Source: an uncultured Clostridia bacterium
Lineage (GTDB): Bacteria; Bacillota; Clostridia; Oscillospirales; Oscillospiraceae
Reading direction: 5' to 3'
Assembly (NCBI GenBank): GCA_946550725.1
Contig: CAMNQX010000015.1
Coordinates: forward strand, 1-46,188
Length of the DNA stretch: 46,188 nt
How positions within the stretch are numbered: position 1 is the stretch's first letter; each line of letters starts with the position of its first letter. The notes beneath the pieces were generated by a model. That model was not told where the DNA came from and did not search any database. It saw only the letters and a program-made list of their open reading frames with translations. This document shows positions 41,576-46,188 of the stretch, piece after piece. Made by a program: the position numbers and the translations under genes.

Positions 41576-42967
41576 ATGTTAAATCACTTCAATTTCAAGC
41601 GTTTCGGTAAAACCGAGGTGCTTGTTACCAATGATTTTGGCCGCTACGAGTTTCTTTCAGATGAGCAATTCAGGGAACTTGCCCTTGGTCGTGTCGTTGA
41701 GGGAAGTCCTCTTTGGGAGCGCCTCCATAAGAACAGATTCTTGGTGGACGGCTTCGAGATAACATCTCCGGAGGTGATTGATGATCTCCGGGCGATGAAA
41801 AGCTACCTTTTCTCCAGCACAGCCCTTCATATCTTTGTGGTGACCGATGTGTGTAATCTTAGCTGTATCTACTGTCAGGCAAAAGACAAGATCAATCGTC
41901 CACAAGGGTATATGACTCCGGAAATCGGTCGCAAGTGTATCGACATGGCCTTGCAATCCCCATCCAAACATCTGACTTTCGAGTTTCAAGGTGGCGAACC
42001 ACTCATCAATTTCCCAGTTATCAAGTCTATGATCGGATATTCTGAAGAAGTGCGCGGAGATCGGGCAATCGAATACACGGTGGTCTCAAATCTATCGTTG
42101 CTCACTGAGGAGATACTGGATTTTCTGCTGGAACACCATGTCAGCATATGTACCTCGCTGGATGGCCCAGAGGATCTACACAACCGAAACCGGCAGTGCA
42201 ACATCCCTGATGGTAGCTACGCGCTAATGAAAGCCGGCGTAGAGATGATCAACCGGCGCGGATTGGCTGTTGGCGGGATCGAAACCACAACCCGACACTC
42301 GCTGTCAAGGGCAAAGGAAATTGTGTGGGCCTATGAAGAAATGGGTTCGCCGAGCGTGTTCCTCAGACCGTTGACTCCTTTAGGCTTTGCCAAAGCGGAT
42401 TGGGATAAAATCGGATATACGCCCGCCGAGTATCTGGCATTTTATCGAGAAGCTTTCCAAGAGGTGTTGCGGATCAATAAGGAAAAACGGCGGTTCCCCG
42501 AGCAACACGCCACATACTTTCTGAGCAAGATTTTGGGTGGATATGCTCAAAATTACATGGAGCTTCGGTCTCCCTGCGGCGCATCAATCGGCCAGCTGGC
42601 CTACTACTATGATGGCAGCATCTATACTTGTGATGAAGCCCGCATGGTAGCCGAAGCCGGCGACAGTGCGTTTAAGCTGGGGGATGTATTCAGCAGTAAA
42701 TATCAAGACTTGGTAAGCTCCAGCACTTGCAAAGCCACCTGTATGGCGTCCACTATCGAAACGATCCCCGGCTGTTGTGATTGTGTTTACCAGCCTTACT
42801 GTGGGGTATGTCCGGTGGTAAATTACGCCCACAATGGAGATATTCTTCCTAAAGGCGCCAGAGACTACCGATGTGAGATCTATGGCGGGATGCTGGACTA
42901 CATCTTTGAGCTTCTTCATGATGGAGATCCTGAGACGATATCTATTCTAAAGTCCTGGGTGTTATAG
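41576..42967 (+). CDS. hxsB: Radical SAM/SPASM protein, HxsB-like
   Basis: 463 residues. GGAAGGAGGTG gives a strong ribosome binding site. The cluster motif CNLSCIYC has Cys93, Cys97 and Cys100; FEFQGGEPLINF supplies the SAM-binding part; TVVSNLSLLTEEILDFLLEH and ICTSLDGPEDLHNRNR are typical of peptide-modifying enzymes. The C-terminal region holds a SPASM-type set: CGASIGQ, CDEARMV, CKATC, CCDCVYQPYCGVCPV and a final YRCEI. These auxiliary Fe-S clusters are common in RiPP maturases. Fits HxsB. Confidence 0.87.
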   Translation: MLNHFNFKRFGKTEVLVTNDFGRYEFLSDEQFRELALGRVVEGSPLWERLHKNRFLVDGFEITSPEVIDDLRAMKSYLFSSTALHIFVVTDVCNLSCIYCQAKDKINRPQGYMTPEIGRKCIDMALQSPSKHLTFEFQGGEPLINFPVIKSMIGYSEEVRGDRAIEYTVVSNLSLLTEEILDFLLEHHVSICTSLDGPEDLHNRNRQCNIPDGSYALMKAGVEMINRRGLAVGGIETTTRHSLSRAKEIVWAYEEMGSPSVFLRPLTPLGFAKADWDKIGYTPAEYLAFYREAFQEVLRINKEKRRFPEQHATYFLSKILGGYAQNYMELRSPCGASIGQLAYYYDGSIYTCDEARMVAEAGDSAFKLGDVFSSKYQDLVSSSTCKATCMASTIETIPGCCDCVYQPYCGVCPVVNYAHNGDILPKGARDYRCEIYGGMLDYIFELLHDGDPETISILKSWVL

Positions 42968-42984
42968 ACAGAGGGTGAGATGGC

Positions 42985-43890
42985 ATGAAATCCAAAAAAG
43001 TAGTGGACCAAGTAAAATTGCCAGCCAAAAAGAAAGGCGGCTTTTTCCGTGGCCTTTTGTTCTGTGCGGGCGCATTTATTGTGTTCGCAATGGTTTATTC
43101 GATGATTTCTCATTTTGCGGCGCCTGACCGATATTCCGCTGTTGGCACGATCCGCCAGGCGGATGCCTATGTAGAAAGTTCGGGCGGTACCTACTTTGGC
43201 GAACTGGTCGGCACGGCCTACACCGGGACAGGCTCCTTTCAGTATTTGTCCGGTGGTACATATACAGGCTCCTTTGAGAATTCCAAGAGAAGCGGGGAAG
43301 GCATTTTCACATGGGAAAACGGCGACTCCTATTCCGGGACATGGGAAGATGATGCCATGAAAAAAGGAACCTACACCTTTGCAGATGGAAAGTCGTTTGC
43401 AGGGACTTTCTCAGACGGAAAGATGGAAGATGGGACGTTTACTATCGGCTCGGAACCACTGGACATCCCAGACACAGATGATGATATTGCCGTGTTTGTT
43501 GCAACCATTTCTGGCGGTACAATTAGCAAGGTAGATCTTCAGACCACGGCGGGATATCGTTATACAGGAGACCTGACCGGTGACGCTGAAATCAAATACC
43601 CGTCCGGAAACACCTATTCAGGAAAAGTCGTAAACTTTGAGCGAGACGGCCAGGGCACATTTGTTTGGCGGACAGACGGTTCTACTGTAGCGTCTTATGA
43701 AGGCAGCTGGAGTAACGGAGTCATGTCCGGGAGAGGCACCTACTACTATACCGATAAAACCTATCCGTATTTGGAAGGAACATTTTCAGATGGAAGGCCT
43801 ATGGGCACTTTGGTGTACTACAAGGCGTTAGGAAATACTTTTGATACTACATGGGAAAACGGAAAATGCACGAAGGTAAAAGAAACATAA
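42985..43890 (+). CDS. Membrane-anchored MORN-repeat protein
   Basis: 301 residues. A Lys-rich N-terminus (MKSKKVVDQVKLPAKKKGGF) precedes one membrane helix (GLLFCAGAFIVFAMVYSMIS). The outside part has at least six MORN repeats, such as YTGSFENSKRSGEGIFTWEN, YSGTWEDDAMKKGTYTFADG, FAGTFSDGKMEDGTFTI, YSGKVVNFERDGQGTFVWRT and YEGSWSNGVMSGRGTYYYTD. MORN arrays form an open beta-sheet used for binding partners, sometimes lipids. It lies between HxsB and the precursor gene, so it may dock the precursor at the cell surface (inference). Confidence 0.88.
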   Translation: MKSKKVVDQVKLPAKKKGGFFRGLLFCAGAFIVFAMVYSMISHFAAPDRYSAVGTIRQADAYVESSGGTYFGELVGTAYTGTGSFQYLSGGTYTGSFENSKRSGEGIFTWENGDSYSGTWEDDAMKKGTYTFADGKSFAGTFSDGKMEDGTFTIGSEPLDIPDTDDDIAVFVATISGGTISKVDLQTTAGYRYTGDLTGDAEIKYPSGNTYSGKVVNFERDGQGTFVWRTDGSTVASYEGSWSNGVMSGRGTYYYTDKTYPYLEGTFSDGRPMGTLVYYKALGNTFDTTWENGKCTKVKET

Positions 43891-43902
43891 GGAGGCGCAA
43901 TT

Positions 43903-44340
43903 ATGGCTGAAAGCATTTTTCCGCACATCAAAAGGGCGATAACGGATTTTATTGATGATCAAGAGGGGAATATCCCACGCAACAAGGTGCTTACTGTTGG
44001 CTCCATGTTGTTGATTCTGGGCATCTTGATGACTGATGAGGCGTGGGCCGGACATCGATCCCATGGTTCTCACCGATCCCACAGTTCACATCGATCCCAC
44101 AGCAGTTCAAGCCACGGCTCCCATTCTTCTCATTCTAACCATGGATCTCACTCTAACCATGGCTCGCATTCTAACGCTGTCCGCGCGACTCCCACTCCCG
44201 CTCCGCACTCCTCACACAACAATGCAGCCCCCTCTATTGCGACACTCAACGGTATTAAAAGTCCGGATGCAGGGACTGTTCCAGCATTACCTGAGTTCCC
44301 TTCAACCGAACTGCCGCCGGACACCACGCCTTTAAGCTAA
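43903..44340 (+). CDS. His-Xaa-Ser repeat precursor, HxsA-like
   Basis: 145 residues. Residues 1-30 form a polar leader (DFIDDQEGNIPRNKVLTVG), residues 30-44 a hydrophobic stretch (SMLLILGILM) ending DEAWA at 45-49, which resembles a signal-peptidase site. Residues 51-89 carry 13 histidines at 51, 54, 57, 60, 63, 66, 71, 74, 77, 80, 83, 86 and 89: every third residue except for one step of five. The triplets are His-(Arg/Gly/Ser)-(Ser/Asn). A Pro/Ala/Thr tail follows. This matches the substrate of His-Xaa-Ser radical SAM systems. GGAGGCG precedes the ATG. Confidence 0.85.
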   Translation: MAESIFPHIKRAITDFIDDQEGNIPRNKVLTVGSMLLILGILMTDEAWAGHRSHGSHRSHSSHRSHSSSSHGSHSSHSNHGSHSNHGSHSNAVRATPTPAPHSSHNNAAPSIATLNGIKSPDAGTVPALPEFPSTELPPDTTPLS

Positions 44341-44359
44341 AACGAAGCAGGGTGATAAA

Positions 44360-45286
44360 ATGTCAACAAAGCAATCCATGGCTCTCTTGGATCTGTTCAC
44401 AATATGCCGTCCAGATGATCCGGAATTAGAGCACGAACGTCAAGTCACATCCATTGTTCTTTCTGATTCCTACCGGGAATTGGCGGGACAGAGTGAGTTC
44501 AGGGATCGTTTTGACCAGGAGTTCTCCGTACAGTGTCTGCGCAATTATACAGGCAAAACGTTGGACGCTATCCCTAAAAAGCTCCTCCAAGAAAAGGCCA
44601 TCAGAAGCATCCTCTTATCCGAAGATTATCAAACTTTGGCTTGCCGAAACGCATTCCGCCCTTGGTTTAATGACCTTTTCTCTGAAGCACAAATCAGAAC
44701 ATATTCTGCGACCCAGCTCAAGGAACTCGCACAGCTCTTGCCCCAAGTCTCCCTTTGCCTAGATAATATTATCTTTTCCTTGCGAAATGGCGCAGGGCCG
44801 GAATTGATGGAAAACGACAAGCCGAACTTTGCTGATTTGGCCAGCCTTGAGCGGCTTAACAAAAAGCTGGATAAAGGGACAGGAAAGAACTACACAAACA
44901 TTGACGCTGATGATTTTATGGCTATTTTCGATCAGGATACAGCCAAAAGCATTGGAGATAAATTTCAAGAGCTGCCGGTAGAATGTACTGACTACAAGGC
45001 AGCCCTTGATGTTTTGTTTTCTTCGCAGAAATTCTGTATCAGCGATCAGGAGATTCAGGAACTGGAGGCGGCATACTCCACGGAGATCTCCAAGGTACAG
45101 GCCATCTTGGATGTGGGTAAGAGAAAACGCTGGAAGCGAAGAATTATCAAAGCATTTGTTGGATTGGGTGTGCTACTTATACCTTCCCTTTTTGCTGGTG
45201 CAACAGGACTCCTTTCTTCGGGGGCTATGTCAGCGTGTGCACTGGGAGAACTAATACTTGTTGTTCTATTTTGGCTTCGGGGGTGA
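44360..45286 (+). CDS. Protein with an internal tandem repeat and C-terminal membrane helices
   Basis: 308 residues, family not recognised. Residues ~29-72 and ~81-125 are related repeats: VTSIVLSDSYRELAGQ with FRDRFDQEFSVQCLRNY corresponds to IRSILLSEDYQTLACR with FRPWFNDLFSEAQIRTY. A helical middle part follows (YTNIDADDFMAIFDQDTAKS). A basic patch KRKRWKRRIIKAF leads into two hydrophobic segments (VGLGVLLIPSLFAGATGLLS, MSACALGELILVVLFWL). It lies 19 bases after the precursor gene, so is likely an operon member acting at the inner face of the membrane. Confidence 0.75.
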   Translation: MSTKQSMALLDLFTICRPDDPELEHERQVTSIVLSDSYRELAGQSEFRDRFDQEFSVQCLRNYTGKTLDAIPKKLLQEKAIRSILLSEDYQTLACRNAFRPWFNDLFSEAQIRTYSATQLKELAQLLPQVSLCLDNIIFSLRNGAGPELMENDKPNFADLASLERLNKKLDKGTGKNYTNIDADDFMAIFDQDTAKSIGDKFQELPVECTDYKAALDVLFSSQKFCISDQEIQELEAAYSTEISKVQAILDVGKRKRWKRRIIKAFVGLGVLLIPSLFAGATGLLSSGAMSACALGELILVVLFWLRG

Positions 45287-45292
45287 TTTGCG

Positions 45293-46188
45293 GTGGCGAC
45301 AATTACAAAGGCTGAGTATCTGGCGGCACTGCAATCTGAAGCAGCTACCACCAGCGCAAAAAGGGCAAAAGCGACTAAACGCAAGCGTCTGATCTCTGCC
45401 GTTCTTGGAATCGGCACTATTATCCTGATTGGTTTGGGCGTGGCTGGGACCAGCGTTGAGCGGGATAATAATTTCAAGAAGTTTTCTGCGGGCGAAATCG
45501 GCGCAACCTTTGAGATGCTTAATGAGAGCGGTGTCTTTAGGGTGTGGAATGAGCAAAACCTGGGCAATGATATCAACACGATCCTAGGAGGTGGCAAAGT
45601 TCTATCCCGCCAAGGAGTGTTGGTAGTCCCCACCGCAGATGGAAATAATGTCACTGTTGATGGCCAGGTTTCCGGTACAATACCCGGCAGCATCTCCTAC
45701 ATTAACATCTGTGAAGGCACCATTTACTATCGGGAGGATGCCACGAGAAAAATCTGCGCTTACGCCGCTCAAAGCGGCATCGTTACTACAGTGATCGACA
45801 CAAACGCAGGTGAATTGCTTGTAGTTGATGGGCGGCTATATTATGTGGATCATAGCGACAATGGCAAGGTCATTTCTGCCGACGCAAACGGCCAAGATAA
45901 GCAAACTGTCATAGATCAGCCTGTAATATCTTTCGTTGTCTGTGGTAGCGACATCATTTATCTGGGCGCAGACCAAACGTTGTACCGAAAAAATGGCACA
46001 GATAGCGTAACAACATTGATATCTAATGTGGAGCGGTTCTTCCTCAATGGGAACATTGTTGCAGAGAGTGATGGGTCTGTGTTCCAGTTCACCCCAGAAC
46101 GTAGCAACGCCGTTTTGCTATATCAAAGCTCTACTACGGATATGCAGCTTGTCGGAGCTTGTGCGGAGGGTGTGTTTATCCAGGAAAA
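45293..46188 (+). CDS. Membrane-anchored beta-propeller-like protein (DUF5050-like), 3' end missing
   Basis: A frame of 298 codons stays open to the end of the window from a GTG at 45,293, which has GGGGGTGA 7 bases upstream. A Lys/Arg/Ala-rich cytoplasmic start (SAKRAKATKRKRL) leads to one helix (LISAVLGIGTIILIGLGVAG). The outer part repeats short strand units with YY and G-D pairs: ICEGTIYYREDATRKICAYA, LLVVDGRLYYVDHSDNGKVI, VVCGSDIIYLGADQTLYRKN. This is the pattern of DUF5050-type propellers. The architecture (basic start, helix, beta outer domain) parallels the MORN protein upstream. Family name is tentative. Confidence 0.72.
   Translation, partial: MATITKAEYLAALQSEAATTSAKRAKATKRKRLISAVLGIGTIILIGLGVAGTSVERDNNFKKFSAGEIGATFEMLNESGVFRVWNEQNLGNDINTILGGGKVLSRQGVLVVPTADGNNVTVDGQVSGTIPGSISYINICEGTIYYREDATRKICAYAAQSGIVTTVIDTNAGELLVVDGRLYYVDHSDNGKVISADANGQDKQTVIDQPVISFVVCGSDIIYLGADQTLYRKNGTDSVTTLISNVERFFLNGNIVAESDGSVFQFTPERSNAVLLYQSSTTDMQLVGACAEGVFIQE

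Noticed and set aside
43903-44340. Simple histidine-rich metal-storage protein
   Set aside because: Possible in isolation, but the strict three-residue phase and the adjacent pair of radical SAM genes with HxsD-like partners fit a His-Xaa-Ser precursor much better.
1-46188. CRISPR array or IS element transposase
   Set aside because: No regularly spaced repeat array and no transposase reading frame was seen on either strand.

Overview
The window looks like a chromosomal segment from a GC-rich Gram-positive anaerobe of the Clostridia, most likely Oscillospiraceae (Flavonifractor, Intestinimonas or Oscillibacter type). This is inferred from the uninterrupted S10-spc-alpha ribosomal cluster with a KOW-domain gene between map and infA, a zinc-type S14, HemZ, S-layer-homology (SLH) surface proteins, AGGAGG ribosome binding sites and consensus sigma-A promoters. 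No species is claimed.

1-14,860 (minus strand): the ribosomal protein cluster, read right to left from a TTGACA-N17-TATAAT promoter at 14,826-14,854 through a structured leader, then rpsJ, rplC, rplD, rplW, rplB, rpsS, rplV, rpsC, rplP, rpmC, rpsQ, rplN, rplX, rplE, rpsN, rpsH, rplF, rplR, rpsE, rpmD, rplO, secY, adk, map, KOW gene, infA, rpmJ, rpsM, rpsK and a partial rpsD. Oddities are an 89-residue Lys/Ala/Glu-rich extension on L5, an Arg/Gly-rich tail on S3, a repeated tail on L3, three abutting hairpins between rpsN and rpsH, and a dispersed repeat between rpsJ and rplC.

14,832-33,585: ordinary chromosomal genes. They include a YihY-type membrane protein, an LTA-synthase-like sulfatase, an M55 aminopeptidase, a NYN-LOTUS protein, a metallo-hydrolase, hemZ, a Mrp ATPase, a broken beta-helix protein, an SLH protein with ridA, dtd with an alanine-racemase-like protein lacking the PLP lysine, an apparently complete type I toxin/antisense-RNA pair, a large SLH protein with its own promoter and terminator, mnmG-mnmA and tRNA-Gly(GCC). 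Intergenic spaces carry several families of palindromic repeats.

33,630-38,530: an accessory block bracketed by two copies of the 3' end of a polysaccharide deacetylase gene. It contains an XRE regulator coupled to an ImmA/IrrE-Fic fusion protein, and a membrane protein coupled to an ECF-like sigma factor. The right-hand deacetylase copy has lost its 5' end.

38,740-46,188 (plus strand, AT-richer, runs off the end): an operon that I read as a His-Xaa-Ser (Hxs) peptide-modification system. It has two HxsD-like small proteins, a prepilin-peptidase-like membrane protein, two radical SAM proteins (HxsC-like and HxsB-like with a SPASM-type Cys-rich end), a MORN-repeat membrane protein, a precursor with 13 histidines almost all spaced every third residue, and two further membrane-anchored proteins. 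The gene families are partly known. The combination with a prepilin peptidase, a MORN protein and the downstream membrane proteins is the most interesting content of the window.
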